From an uncultured Actinomycetes bacterium (GTDB lineage Bacteria > Actinomycetota > Actinomycetes > Nanopelagicales > Nanopelagicaceae): a stretch of 40,610 nucleotides of DNA. The notes beneath the pieces are model-generated. The model saw nothing but the letters and a program-made list of their open reading frames with translations, did not search any database and was not told the origin of the DNA. The first letter of the stretch is position 1. Each line of letters opens with the position of its first letter. The stretch is taken from contig CAILJM010000009.1 of assembly GCA_903834515.1 (NCBI GenBank), positions 1 to 40,610 of the forward strand, read 5' to 3'. This document shows, piece after piece, positions 1 through 7,662 of the stretch. Both the position numbers and the translations under genes were made by a program.

Positions 1-141
1 GGTGACACTGGCTTAACAGGTGCCCAAGGTTTGCAAGGATTGCAAGGTGCCCAAGGATTGCAAGGCGCTCAAGGTTTGCAAGGAGATGTCGGTGCTACTG
101 GTGCTACTGGTGCGACTGGTCCTGCTGGAGCAACTGGACCT
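1..141 (+). repeat. In-frame 9/18-bp tandem repeats encoding collagen-like triplets
   Basis: Units such as CAAGGTTTGCAAGGA and GGTGCTACT recur in tandem at multiples of 9 bp. All changes keep the Gly-X-Y reading frame. Such repeats expand and contract by slippage, so length polymorphism is expected here. Confidence 0.75.
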
Positions 142-567
142 TCAAGAGTTCAATCGATTCTTGTTCCAACTTGGACTATTCAAACTGCAACGCTCGGAGG
201 AACATCGCAGAGTTCTGCATTTGGATCGCTTCAGCCTGGACAGGCATACCAATTTACGATCGTGACGACTGGAAGAACTGCAACATATTCCACAGCAACG
301 GCTCAATTGGGAATGTCGCTGCAATGCTCCGATTCTGGAGCGACTTTAAATTACGACTATTCATCCTCGAGTTCTATTGGAGTGAATATGAGCAACTCGG
401 CAGACACTTTCGCAAAATATTCATTCGTCTTTGTTGGCACTATTCAAGTCACACAGTCGAACTCGACTCTTAATTTATTGGTGATGGATGCGCTCGCTAC
501 TTCCAGTACGAAGCCACTCACTTTTGGAGGAAGGGCATTAATTCAAACCGTGGGGTCCATCGGCTAA
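1..567 (+). CDS. Collagen-like GXY-repeat protein, 3' part (5' end outside window)
   Basis: The reading frame is open from base 1, so the start lies upstream of the window. About the first 47 visible residues are uninterrupted Gly-X-Y triplets (GAQGLQ and GATGAT units), the signature of a collagen-type triple helix. They are followed by about 140 residues rich in Ser, Thr, Gly and aromatic residues with alternating beta-like hydrophobicity, which may be a C-terminal trimerisation or surface head domain. Bacterial proteins of this kind are usually secreted or surface-exposed structural or adhesive proteins, but the signal peptide and any anchor would be upstream and cannot be seen. The DNA under the repeat is itself a 9/18-bp tandem repeat, so repeat number may vary between strains. 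The gene ends four bases before tRNA-Gly, which is read towards it. I do not recognise the C-terminal domain. Confidence 0.8.
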   Translation, partial: GDTGLTGAQGLQGLQGAQGLQGAQGLQGDVGATGATGATGPAGATGPSRVQSILVPTWTIQTATLGGTSQSSAFGSLQPGQAYQFTIVTTGRTATYSTATAQLGMSLQCSDSGATLNYDYSSSSSIGVNMSNSADTFAKYSFVFVGTIQVTQSNSTLNLLVMDALATSSTKPLTFGGRALIQTVGSIG

Positions 568-570
568 AAA

Positions 571-644
571 TGGAGCGGGTGACCGGGATCGAACCGGCAT
601 GGCCAGCTTGGAAGGCTGGGGCTCTACCATTGAGCTACACCCGC
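571..644 (-). tRNA. tRNA-Gly (anticodon UCC)
   Basis: On the minus strand the molecule begins GCGGGTG and its 3' acceptor arm is CACCCGC, then discriminator T and an encoded CCA. The D arm (AGCTCAATGGTAGAG), the anticodon loop CTTCCAA with anticodon TCC, and the T loop GGTTCGATCC are all canonical. It is 74 nt including CCA and reads GGA codons. It converges on the collagen-like gene. Confidence 0.96.
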
Positions 645-754
645 ATTTTCATGCAGTTTTTCGAGAAACTCCCGAAGGCACGTACTTTAGCCTGAACTGG
701 GGCGGGGTCAGAATTTGGCTCCACCTCGGCTCAGGGGATAGGTTACCGACTCGG

Positions 755-784
755 TTAGGAGAAGGGAATTTCACCCCTTAGACT
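755..784 (+). promoter_or_regulatory. Probable promoter of tRNA-Pro
   Basis: TAGACT at 779-784 matches an actinobacterial TANNNT -10 box. TTAGGA at 755-760 is a weak -35 with an 18-bp spacer. Transcription would start about 8 nt before the mature tRNA 5' end. The rest of 645-798 shows no gene. Confidence 0.5.
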
Positions 785-798
785 TCTCACTTACGCCA

Positions 799-874
799 CG
801 GGGCGTAGCGTAGTGGCTAGCGCGCCTGCTTTGGGAGCAGGAGACCGGGAGTTCGAATCTCCCCGCCCCGACCA
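799..874 (+). tRNA. tRNA-Pro (anticodon UGG)
   Basis: The acceptor stem CGGGGCG pairs with CGCCCCG, followed by discriminator A and an encoded CCA. The anticodon stem CCTGC/GCAGG encloses the loop TTTGGGA (anticodon TGG), and the T arm contains GTTCGAATC. It is 76 nt including CCA and reads CCA codons, with wobble to others. In several actinobacteria a tRNA-Pro gene lies just upstream of tig, as here. Confidence 0.96.
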
Positions 875-887
875 GCAATCTCGATAC

Positions 888-908
888 ACCTGATTAATAC
901 CTGATTAA
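888..908 (+). repeat. Two tandem ACCTGATTAA copies upstream of tig
   Basis: ACCTGATTAA at 888-897 is repeated at 899-908, a period of 11 bp, close to one helical turn. It lies in the 84-bp gap between tRNA-Pro and tig. It could be a protein-binding site or slippage debris; nothing else supports either reading. Confidence 0.45.
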
Positions 909-958
909 AAAGAATCATCCAGATCCGGACCTAATGGTCTGATTACCTGAGGAGATAC

Positions 959-2242
959 GTGAAAAGCTCTGTAGCGAAAATCAATGAGACCCGCGTCAAG
1001 ATTGATATCGAAGTTACCTTTGAAGAACTCGCTCCTTATCTCGCAGATGCCTATAAAGCTATCGGTGCATCAATCACGATCCCAGGTTTCCGTAAGGGTC
1101 ATGTTCCTAATGCAATGATTGAAAAGCGCGTCGGTCGTGCCGCGATCCTCGATGAGGCTGTCAACGCAGGTCTTCCAACTTTCTACACCGAAGCAGCAAA
1201 AGAAAATGACGTTAAAGTAATTGGACGTCCAAAGGTTGATATTAAAGAGCTCGTCGATAATGAGAAGCTATCGTTTGAAGTTGAAGTAGATGTACGCCCA
1301 GAGATCACTCTTCCTGATTTCTCGAAGATCACTCTTGAAGTTGATGATGTCGCTGTTGCCGATACTGAGATCGCAGATCAAATCGATGCGCTTCGTGCAC
1401 GGTTTGGAACACTCACAACAATTGAGAAGCCTGCTGAAAAGGGTTCATTCGTCACAATCGACCTCATTGCATCAAAAGATGGCAAAGAGCTTGATGGCGG
1501 CGTAGCAAACGATATTTCATACGAAGTCGGCTCTGCATCGATGATCGATGGTCTTGACGAAGCAATCATCGGCCTCAACGCTGGTGAATCAAAGCGCTTT
1601 AGCGCAACACTCGTTGGAATGCCTGATGGCGAAACTGGCGATATCGATGTCACGATCAAAGCAGTGAAGAATCGTGAGCTCCCACCTCTTGATGATGCAT
1701 TCGCTCAATTGTCATCAGAGTTCGACACCCTCGAAGAACTTCGCGCTGATGTTGCTAAGCGTCTTGAGCGCGTTAAGACACTCGAGCAGGGATCCCATGC
1801 TCGTGATCTTCTCGTCGAAAAGCTCTTCGCAGATATCAATATTCCACTCCCACAGAACATCATTGATGATGAAGTAAATGATCACCTTTCAAAAGAAGGT
1901 CGCCTCGAAGATGCAGTGCACCGCGCTGAAGTCACCGAGCAGACGATCCAATCGATTAAGCAGGAGATCCTCTTCGATACCATCGTTGATGCAGAGCATG
2001 TCTCGGTCAACGAGAACGAACTCACCGAGTATTTGGTACGCGCTTCGCAGCGTTATGGCATGACGCCAGACCAATTCATCAAAGAGATCTCAAATGCTGG
2101 CCAGATCAATTCCATGGTTGCCGAAGTTGCTCGCGCCAAGGGACTCGCAGGAGTTCTCGGCCGCGTGACTGTGAAGACCAAGTCTGGCAAGGTCGTTGAT
2201 CTCGAGGCACTCGCACCTAAGCAAGCCGCAGCAGCCGAATAA
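959..2242 (+). CDS. tig: Trigger factor (ribosome-associated chaperone and peptidyl-prolyl isomerase)
   Basis: This 427-residue protein has the usual trigger-factor length and plan. An N-terminal ribosome-docking domain carries the signature loop GFRKGHVP at residues 43-50. An FKBP-like prolyl isomerase domain follows at about 150-240, then a long helical C-terminal chaperone domain. It binds near ribosomal protein L23 at the tunnel exit and shields nascent chains. The start is GTG, chosen because GAGGAG lies just upstream (949-954) and because the product begins in register with family members. It precedes clpP1 by 121 bp, the common actinobacterial order that links nascent-chain folding to Clp proteolysis. 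The C-terminus ends in a short Ala-rich tail. Confidence 0.96.
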   Translation: MKSSVAKINETRVKIDIEVTFEELAPYLADAYKAIGASITIPGFRKGHVPNAMIEKRVGRAAILDEAVNAGLPTFYTEAAKENDVKVIGRPKVDIKELVDNEKLSFEVEVDVRPEITLPDFSKITLEVDDVAVADTEIADQIDALRARFGTLTTIEKPAEKGSFVTIDLIASKDGKELDGGVANDISYEVGSASMIDGLDEAIIGLNAGESKRFSATLVGMPDGETGDIDVTIKAVKNRELPPLDDAFAQLSSEFDTLEELRADVAKRLERVKTLEQGSHARDLLVEKLFADINIPLPQNIIDDEVNDHLSKEGRLEDAVHRAEVTEQTIQSIKQEILFDTIVDAEHVSVNENELTEYLVRASQRYGMTPDQFIKEISNAGQINSMVAEVARAKGLAGVLGRVTVKTKSGKVVDLEALAPKQAAAAE

Positions 2243-2303
2243 CCCTTTCTGGCTCGAAGATCTCTCTAGGCGAACAACCTCGCGCTCAATTCTGCCTATT
2301 TGC

Positions 2304-2329
2304 GGAAGCATTTCAGGCCAAAGATTGTT
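2304..2329 (+). promoter_or_regulatory. Possible sigma-R/sigma-E-type (ECF) promoter of clpP1P2
   Basis: GGAAG at 2304-2308 is followed after exactly 18 nt by GTT at 2327-2329. The known consensus for actinobacterial sigma-R-class ECF promoters is GGAAT-N18-GTT, so this differs by one base. It lies 35-60 bp before the clpP1 start, a sensible distance. The match is short and could be chance. Confidence 0.35.
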
Positions 2330-2363
2330 ACTGTCATAACAGAGAAATAGAGAGAGGCCTACT

Positions 2364-2984
2364 TTGAATTCAATGGAACCAATGCACGCGCGATCTGCGG
2401 GTTCGCATGGCGGTGCGTTAGATGATCAGGTCTACCAGCGCCTGCTTCGTGAGCGAATCATTTTTATGGTTGGCCAAGTCGAAGACAATATGGCGAACGC
2501 GATCGCAGCCCAGATGCTCTTGCTAGCGGCTGAAGATCCAGTTAAAGATATTTATTTGTACATCAACTCACCAGGTGGCTCTGTCACTGCAGGTATGGCG
2601 ATCTATGACACGATGCAATACATCAAGAACGATGTTGCAACTGTTTCGATGGGTCTCGCTGCTTCGATGGGTCAATTCCTTCTTACTGCAGGTGCGCCAG
2701 GCAAGCGTTACGCCCTTCCAAACTCTCGCATCCTCATGCACCAACCACTCAGCGGTATTGGTGGAACAGCGACTGAGATCAAGATCCAGGCAGAGCAGAC
2801 GATGTTCACAAAGCGACGCATGGCTGAATTGATCGCGCATCACTCTGGCCAGACATTTGAACAGATCACGCAAGATTCAGATCGCGATCGTTGGTTCACA
2901 TCTGAAGAGGCTCAGAAGTATGGCCTCGTAGATCACGTCGTATCTTCGGCATCACAGGTAGCAGGAAGCGGTGGAACAGCATGA
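2364..2984 (+). CDS. clpP1: ATP-dependent Clp protease proteolytic subunit 1
   Basis: A 206-residue serine protease of the ClpP family, which forms the proteolytic chamber that ClpX or ClpC feeds. The catalytic Ser101 lies in GLAASMGQ and His126 in MHQPL; the third residue is an Asp in the DSDRD segment near 171-175. The substrate-binding motif SPGGSV lies at about 69-74. The start is TTG, preceded by AGAGAGG at a proper distance; an ATG three codons later is an alternative. The stop overlaps the next start (ATGA), so ClpP1 and ClpP2 are translationally coupled, as expected for actinobacterial ClpP1P2, which assembles as two stacked unlike heptamers. Confidence 0.95.
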   Translation: MNSMEPMHARSAGSHGGALDDQVYQRLLRERIIFMVGQVEDNMANAIAAQMLLLAAEDPVKDIYLYINSPGGSVTAGMAIYDTMQYIKNDVATVSMGLAASMGQFLLTAGAPGKRYALPNSRILMHQPLSGIGGTATEIKIQAEQTMFTKRRMAELIAHHSGQTFEQITQDSDRDRWFTSEEAQKYGLVDHVVSSASQVAGSGGTA

Positions 2985-3619
2985 ACAACTTTCCAATAGA
3001 TCGCGTTCAGGAGATAACCTCTCGCTACGTACTCCCAACGATTGAAGAGAAGACTTCGTATGGGTACAAGCGTCTTGATCCATATACAAAACTCTTTGAA
3101 GAGCGCATCATCTTCCTTGGCCAAGGTATTGATGACACCGTTGCAAACGATGTCATGGCTCAACTCTTGACTCTTGAATCGATGGATCCAGATCGAGACA
3201 TCATGATGTACATCAACTCACCGGGTGGATCGTTCACTGCACTGACTGCCATTTATGACACGATGCAATTTGTTCGCCCTGATGTGATGACCGTCTGTCT
3301 TGGTCAAGCTGCATCTGCCGCTGCGATCTTGCTTGCAGGTGGTGCACCAGGAAAGCGCATGGCTCTTGAGCATGCTCGAGTACTCATTCATCAGCCTTAC
3401 TCCGAGGGTGGAGGCCAGGCTTCAGATATTGAGATCCAGGCAGCTGAGATCATGCGCATGCGATCACTTCTTGAGGTCATGCTTGCAAAGCACAGCAACA
3501 AGACTGTTGAAGAAGTCTCACGCGATATCGAACGTGACAAGATTTTGACCGCTGCCGAAGCCGTTGAATACGGAATCATCGATCAAGTTCTTGCCTCACG
3601 AAAGATCCAAAAAGCCTAA
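2981..3619 (+). CDS. clpP2: ATP-dependent Clp protease proteolytic subunit 2
   Basis: This 212-residue ClpP paralogue has its own full catalytic site: Ser112 in GQAASAA, His137 in IHQPY, and an Asp in the later IERDK segment. The N-terminal extension of about 20 residues before the core is typical of actinobacterial ClpP2. It overlaps clpP1 by four bases. In mycobacteria ClpP2 is the ring that docks ClpX or ClpC1; by homology the same is likely here. A Rho-independent terminator follows within 70 bp, separating the clpP pair from clpX. Confidence 0.95.
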   Translation: MNNFPIDRVQEITSRYVLPTIEEKTSYGYKRLDPYTKLFEERIIFLGQGIDDTVANDVMAQLLTLESMDPDRDIMMYINSPGGSFTALTAIYDTMQFVRPDVMTVCLGQAASAAAILLAGGAPGKRMALEHARVLIHQPYSEGGGQASDIEIQAAEIMRMRSLLEVMLAKHSNKTVEEVSRDIERDKILTAAEAVEYGIIDQVLASRKIQKA

Positions 3620-3641
3620 ATAAAATTAGGTAAGAAGAAGA

Positions 3642-3657
3642 TTCGCCTATAAGCGAA
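3642..3657. promoter_or_regulatory. Inverted repeat TTCGC-N6-GCGAA, ClgR-like operator candidate
   Basis: TTCGC at 3642-3646 and GCGAA at 3653-3657 form a perfect 5-bp inverted repeat with a 6-bp spacer, between clpP2 and clpX. Known ClgR sites in Streptomyces and Corynebacterium contain CGC and GCG halves separated by 5 bp, so this spacing is one base too long. A related half-site, GGCGAAC, lies near 2269-2275 upstream of clpP1. Confidence 0.3.
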
Positions 3658-3661
3658 CAAG

Positions 3662-3687
3662 GGCCCGCCTAAAAAGCGGGCCTTTTT
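3662..3687 (+). terminator. Rho-independent terminator after clpP2
   Basis: The stem GGCCCGC (3662-3668) pairs with GCGGGCC (3676-3682) around the loop CTAAAAA, followed immediately by five T. This is a strong intrinsic terminator and implies that clpX has its own promoter. Confidence 0.9.
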
Positions 3688-3711
3688 CATGCAGGGACGA
3701 TCGAAAGCATC

Positions 3712-3726
3712 TAGGCTTTTCTCATG
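3712..3726 (+). promoter_or_regulatory. Leaderless promoter of clpX
   Basis: A -10 box TAGGCT at 3712-3717 stands exactly 6 nt before the ATG at 3724, so transcription should begin at or beside the A of the start codon. There is no Shine-Dalgarno sequence and no clear -35. The terminator just upstream requires a promoter here. Confidence 0.55.
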
Positions 3727-5016
3727 AATACGCGTATCGGTGAATCAGGAGACCTTCTTAAGTGCTCCTTCTGCGGGAAGACGCAGAAGCAGGTTAAGAA
3801 ACTCATCGCCGGTCCAGGCGTTTATATCTGTGATGAATGTATTGATCTCTGTAATGAGATCATCATCGAAGAGCTTCAAGAGAACACAACACTTGGTCTC
3901 ACCGAAGTTCCAAAGCCACAAGAGATCTATGAATTTCTTGATCAATATGTCGTTGGACAAGATCGCGCAAAGAAATCCCTTTCAGTTGCCGTCTATAACC
4001 ATTACAAGCGAGTGCAATCTGGCGGGCCAAAGAAAGATGATGGCGTCGAACTCGCTAAGTCGAATATTTTGATCCTTGGACCAACCGGCTGCGGAAAGAC
4101 TCTGCTCGCGCAGACTCTCGCTCGTATGCTCAACGTCCCATTCGCAATTGCCGATGCCACCGCGCTTACCGAAGCGGGTTATGTCGGCGAGGATGTCGAG
4201 AACATTCTTTTGAAGTTGATTCAAGCTGCAGACTTTGATGTAAAGAAGGCAGAGACTGGAATCATCTATATCGATGAGATTGATAAAGTCGCTCGCAAAG
4301 CCGAGAACCCATCAATCACACGCGATGTCTCGGGCGAAGGCGTTCAGCAAGCGTTGCTCAAGATTTTAGAAGGAACAACTGCATCAGTGCCGCCACAAGG
4401 TGGTCGCAAGCACCCACACCAAGAGTTCCTACAGATTGATACAACAAATATTCTCTTTATTGTTGGCGGCGCTTTTGCTGGGCTCGAGAAATTGATCGAG
4501 AACCGCAAGGGCAAGGCAGGTGTTGGTTTTAATGCAACATTGCAATCAGCGGCAGAGAAAGAGAACAAGGATTACTTCGGCGAAGTAATGCCAGAAGATC
4601 TGCTGAAATTTGGAATGATTCCAGAGTTCATCGGTCGTCTTCCGATTCTTACCTCTGTTGAAAACCTCGATCGCCCTGCATTGATCGAAATTCTCACCGA
4701 GCCAAAGAACGCGCTCATCAAGCAGTACGAGAAGCTTTTTGATCTTGACGGAATTGAACTCGAGTTCACCCCCGAGGCTCTCGAAATGATTGCTGACCTC
4801 GCCATCAAGCGCGGTACTGGCGCGCGCGGTCTTCGCGCGATTATGGAAGAGACGCTTCTCGCTGTGATGTATGAGGTACCTTCTCGTAAAGATGTGGAGC
4901 GCGTTGTCGTTACTCCAGAATCTGTGGCAAAAGAGGCTTCTCCTACCTATGTTTTGCGCGGCTCTGGCCCGAAGCGGAGCAAGGCTGATAAATCGTCGCA
5001 AGAGAAGAGCGCTTGA
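3724..5016 (+). CDS. clpX: ClpX, AAA+ unfoldase of the ClpXP protease
   Basis: A 430-residue ATPase that unfolds tagged proteins and threads them into ClpP. The N-terminal zinc-binding domain uses Cys14, Cys17, Cys36 and Cys39. The Walker A motif GPTGCGKT is at 119-126, the pore loop GYVGED at 151-156 and Walker B YIDEID at 181-186. A C-terminal AAA+ lid domain and a short basic, Ser-rich tail follow. Length and order match the family. The start is placed at the ATG that gives the standard actinobacterial N-terminus, leading into [11 protein letters not shown]. It lies downstream of its protease partners but is transcribed separately. Confidence 0.97.
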   Translation: MNTRIGESGDLLKCSFCGKTQKQVKKLIAGPGVYICDECIDLCNEIIIEELQENTTLGLTEVPKPQEIYEFLDQYVVGQDRAKKSLSVAVYNHYKRVQSGGPKKDDGVELAKSNILILGPTGCGKTLLAQTLARMLNVPFAIADATALTEAGYVGEDVENILLKLIQAADFDVKKAETGIIYIDEIDKVARKAENPSITRDVSGEGVQQALLKILEGTTASVPPQGGRKHPHQEFLQIDTTNILFIVGGAFAGLEKLIENRKGKAGVGFNATLQSAAEKENKDYFGEVMPEDLLKFGMIPEFIGRLPILTSVENLDRPALIEILTEPKNALIKQYEKLFDLDGIELEFTPEALEMIADLAIKRGTGARGLRAIMEETLLAVMYEVPSRKDVERVVVTPESVAKEASPTYVLRGSGPKRSKADKSSQEKSA

Positions 5017-5039
5017 TTTAGCCCTGCTTTATCGTGCTC

Positions 5040-5058
5040 TAGACTTACGCTCCTTATG
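5040..5058 (+). promoter_or_regulatory. Probable valS promoter with very short leader
   Basis: TAGACT at 5040-5045 is a good -10 box, ending 10 nt before the valS ATG. The resulting 5' leader would be only about 3-4 nt and lacks a Shine-Dalgarno sequence. No convincing -35 is visible. Confidence 0.45.
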
Positions 5059-7662
5059 AGCGACCGCCCTGAATTAGCTGCCAGTTTTAACCCTGCTGAA
5101 ATCGAAGCCCCGCTTTACCAAAAATGGCTCGATGCCGGGTACTTCACCGCTGATCCAAAGTCCGATAAGCCGCCGTTCACGATAGTTATTCCACCTCCGA
5201 ATGTGACAGGTGTTCTTCATATCGGCCACGCGCTCGATCACACCTTGCAAGACATCCTTACTCGTATGAAGCGCATGAAGGGCTTTGAAGCTCTGTGGCT
5301 TCCGGGAATGGACCATGCCGGAATTGCAACGCAGAATGTTGTTGAGAAGCAACTGGCAGCGCAAGGGCTCTCCCGTCACGATCTTGGTCGTGAAGATTTT
5401 GTAAAGAAAGTTTGGGAATGGAAGGCAGAATCTGGCGGATCAATTCTTGCTCAGATGAAACGTCTTGGTGACTCTGTTGATTGGTCGCGCGAGCGATTCA
5501 CAATGGATGAAGGTCTATCTAAATCCGTACTCACAATCTTTAAGCGACTGTATGATGCAGGACTTATTTATCGTGCCGAGCGCATTATCAACTGGTGCCC
5601 ACGTTGTTTGACCGCACTCTCTGATATTGAAGTAGAGCATCAAGATGATGCCGGAGAATTTGTACAGGTTGTTTACGGCGAAGGCGATATGCAGATCACC
5701 GTGGCAACCACTCGCGCAGAGACGATGCTCGGTGATGGTGCAGTTGCTGTCCATCCTGATGATCCGCGCTATCAACATATGATTGGCAAAGAAGTTCTTT
5801 TACCTCTCGTTAATCGCATGATCCCTATCGTCGCTGACGAGCTCGTAGATCCTGAGTTTGGAACCGGCGCCGTGAAGGTAACCGCGGCACATGATCCAAA
5901 TGACTTTGAAATGGGAGTTCGACATAACATTCCATTCATCATCATTATGAATGAGCACGGAGTTATGTCAGGCACTGGTACAGAGTTTGATGGCATGGAT
6001 CGCTTTGAAGCGAGAGTTGCTGTCGTTGCAAAACTTAAAGAGATGGGACGAGTCCCTTCTGAGAAGCGTCCTTACATACACTCAGTCGGTCATTGCTCCC
6101 GCTGCGATACAACCGTTGAGCCACGCTTATCGAAGCAGTGGTTCGTTAAAGTGGGACCACTCGCAAAAGCTGCAGGCGATGCCGTGCGCGATGGTCGCGT
6201 GAAGATTGAACCTACTGAACTTGAGCCACGTTACTTTGAGTGGGTCGACAATATGCACGACTGGTGCATCTCTCGCCAATTATGGTGGGGCCATCGCATA
6301 CCGGTCTATTACGGACCTAACGATGAGATTGTTGTCTGCGGTCCTGATGAAGAGCCACCGGCAGGCTTCACACAAGATCCTGATGTGCTCGACACTTGGT
6401 TCTCATCGGCGCTCTGGCCATTCTCAACTCTTGGCTGGCCGACCGAAACCGATGATTTAAAGAAGTTCTATCCAACGAGTGTGCTCGTTACTGGATACGA
6501 CATTCTTTTCTTCTGGGTCGCCCGCATGATGCTCTTTGGGCTCTTTGCCATGGATGGCGTGCAACCCTTCCACACCATTGCCTTGCATGGATTGGTTCGC
6601 GATCGATTTGGTAAAAAGATGTCGAAGTCTCGCGGAAACACTGTGGATCCAATTGAGTTCATGGATAAGTACGGATCTGATGCGCTCCGATTTACTTTGG
6701 CACGAGGCGCTAATCCAGGTAGCGATCAGGCCCTTGCCGAGGAGTGGATTGCCGGTGCGCGTAACTTCGCAACCAAGTTGTGGAATGCATCTCGCTTTGC
6801 ACTCATGAACGGTGCGACCGTTGAAGGTGAACTCCCTGACTTTGAATCACTTGATGACATCAACAAATGGGTACTCACTCGATTTAACGCGACACTCGTC
6901 GAAGCGGATGCGCTTCTCGAAAAGTATGAATTTTCAAAGGCGATGGAACTTATCTATCACTTTGCATGGGATGACCTCTGCGATTGGTATCTCGAACTTT
7001 CAAAGTCATCCTTTGCTGCGGGCGGGGAATCGGCGGCTCACTCTGCACGAGTACTCGGTTATGTCCTAGATAATCTTCTTCGTTTAATGCACCCGGCGAT
7101 GCCATTTATCACCGAAGCACTTTGGTGCAACCTCACTGGTAAAGAGACACTCGTTACCGCTTCATGGCCTGAAGCTAATGCTTCGCACGTCGATGAAAAT
7201 GCATCAGCCAACGTAGTGAGAATTCAAGAGATCATTACCGAGATACGTCGATTCCGTAATGACCAAGGCATCAAAGGATCTGCCAAGATACTTGCTCGCT
7301 TCGCTAACCTTGGTTCTCTCTCAAGTTATGAAGCGGCTATTCGTTTCATCGTTCGATGCGATGCCCCTAATGCGGGTGGGGAAGATGAAGGCAACTTTGC
7401 ATCGAAGATCGAAGTTGGTCCAGTAACGATTGAGTTTGATCTATCTGGTGCGATCGATGTTAACGCGGAACGCGCACGCCTCACAAAAGATCTTGCTCAA
7501 GCCGAGAAGGATCGCGCGACGGCAAAGGTAAAACTGGATAACGAAGGATTTATGGCGAAGGCCCCGTTAGAGGTTGTAACCGAGATCCGTGAACGACTCG
7601 CGCAGACAACTGCGGATATCGAACGCATGACGGCTGCACTTGCAGCGTTGCCGGCAAAATAA
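5056..7662 (+). CDS. valS: Valyl-tRNA synthetase
   Basis: A class I aminoacyl-tRNA synthetase of 868 residues that charges tRNA-Val. The HIGH motif is at 55-58 and KMSKS at 521-525. Between them lies the CP1 editing domain, with TTRAETMLGD at 218-227, which removes misacylated threonine. An anticodon-binding helical domain follows, then a C-terminal coiled-coil arm (about 815-868, with the pattern LTKDLAQAEKDRATAK) typical of ValRS. Length is normal. The stop codon directly abuts the folC start, so the two are probably one transcript. Confidence 0.97.
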   Translation: MSDRPELAASFNPAEIEAPLYQKWLDAGYFTADPKSDKPPFTIVIPPPNVTGVLHIGHALDHTLQDILTRMKRMKGFEALWLPGMDHAGIATQNVVEKQLAAQGLSRHDLGREDFVKKVWEWKAESGGSILAQMKRLGDSVDWSRERFTMDEGLSKSVLTIFKRLYDAGLIYRAERIINWCPRCLTALSDIEVEHQDDAGEFVQVVYGEGDMQITVATTRAETMLGDGAVAVHPDDPRYQHMIGKEVLLPLVNRMIPIVADELVDPEFGTGAVKVTAAHDPNDFEMGVRHNIPFIIIMNEHGVMSGTGTEFDGMDRFEARVAVVAKLKEMGRVPSEKRPYIHSVGHCSRCDTTVEPRLSKQWFVKVGPLAKAAGDAVRDGRVKIEPTELEPRYFEWVDNMHDWCISRQLWWGHRIPVYYGPNDEIVVCGPDEEPPAGFTQDPDVLDTWFSSALWPFSTLGWPTETDDLKKFYPTSVLVTGYDILFFWVARMMLFGLFAMDGVQPFHTIALHGLVRDRFGKKMSKSRGNTVDPIEFMDKYGSDALRFTLARGANPGSDQALAEEWIAGARNFATKLWNASRFALMNGATVEGELPDFESLDDINKWVLTRFNATLVEADALLEKYEFSKAMELIYHFAWDDLCDWYLELSKSSFAAGGESAAHSARVLGYVLDNLLRLMHPAMPFITEALWCNLTGKETLVTASWPEANASHVDENASANVVRIQEIITEIRRFRNDQGIKGSAKILARFANLGSLSSYEAAIRFIVRCDAPNAGGEDEGNFASKIEVGPVTIEFDLSGAIDVNAERARLTKDLAQAEKDRATAKVKLDNEGFMAKAPLEVVTEIRERLAQTTADIERMTAALAALPAK

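Noticed and set aside
1-141. Short repeats at the left end as a CRISPR array
   Set aside because: They are in-frame 9-bp units without spacers and encode Gly-X-Y.
599-781. 60-residue plus-strand frame
   Set aside because: It overlaps tRNA-Gly and the tRNA-Pro promoter.
2364-3619. Tandem clpP genes as a recent duplication or assembly error
   Set aside because: The two proteins are clearly diverged and match the actinobacterial ClpP1/ClpP2 types.
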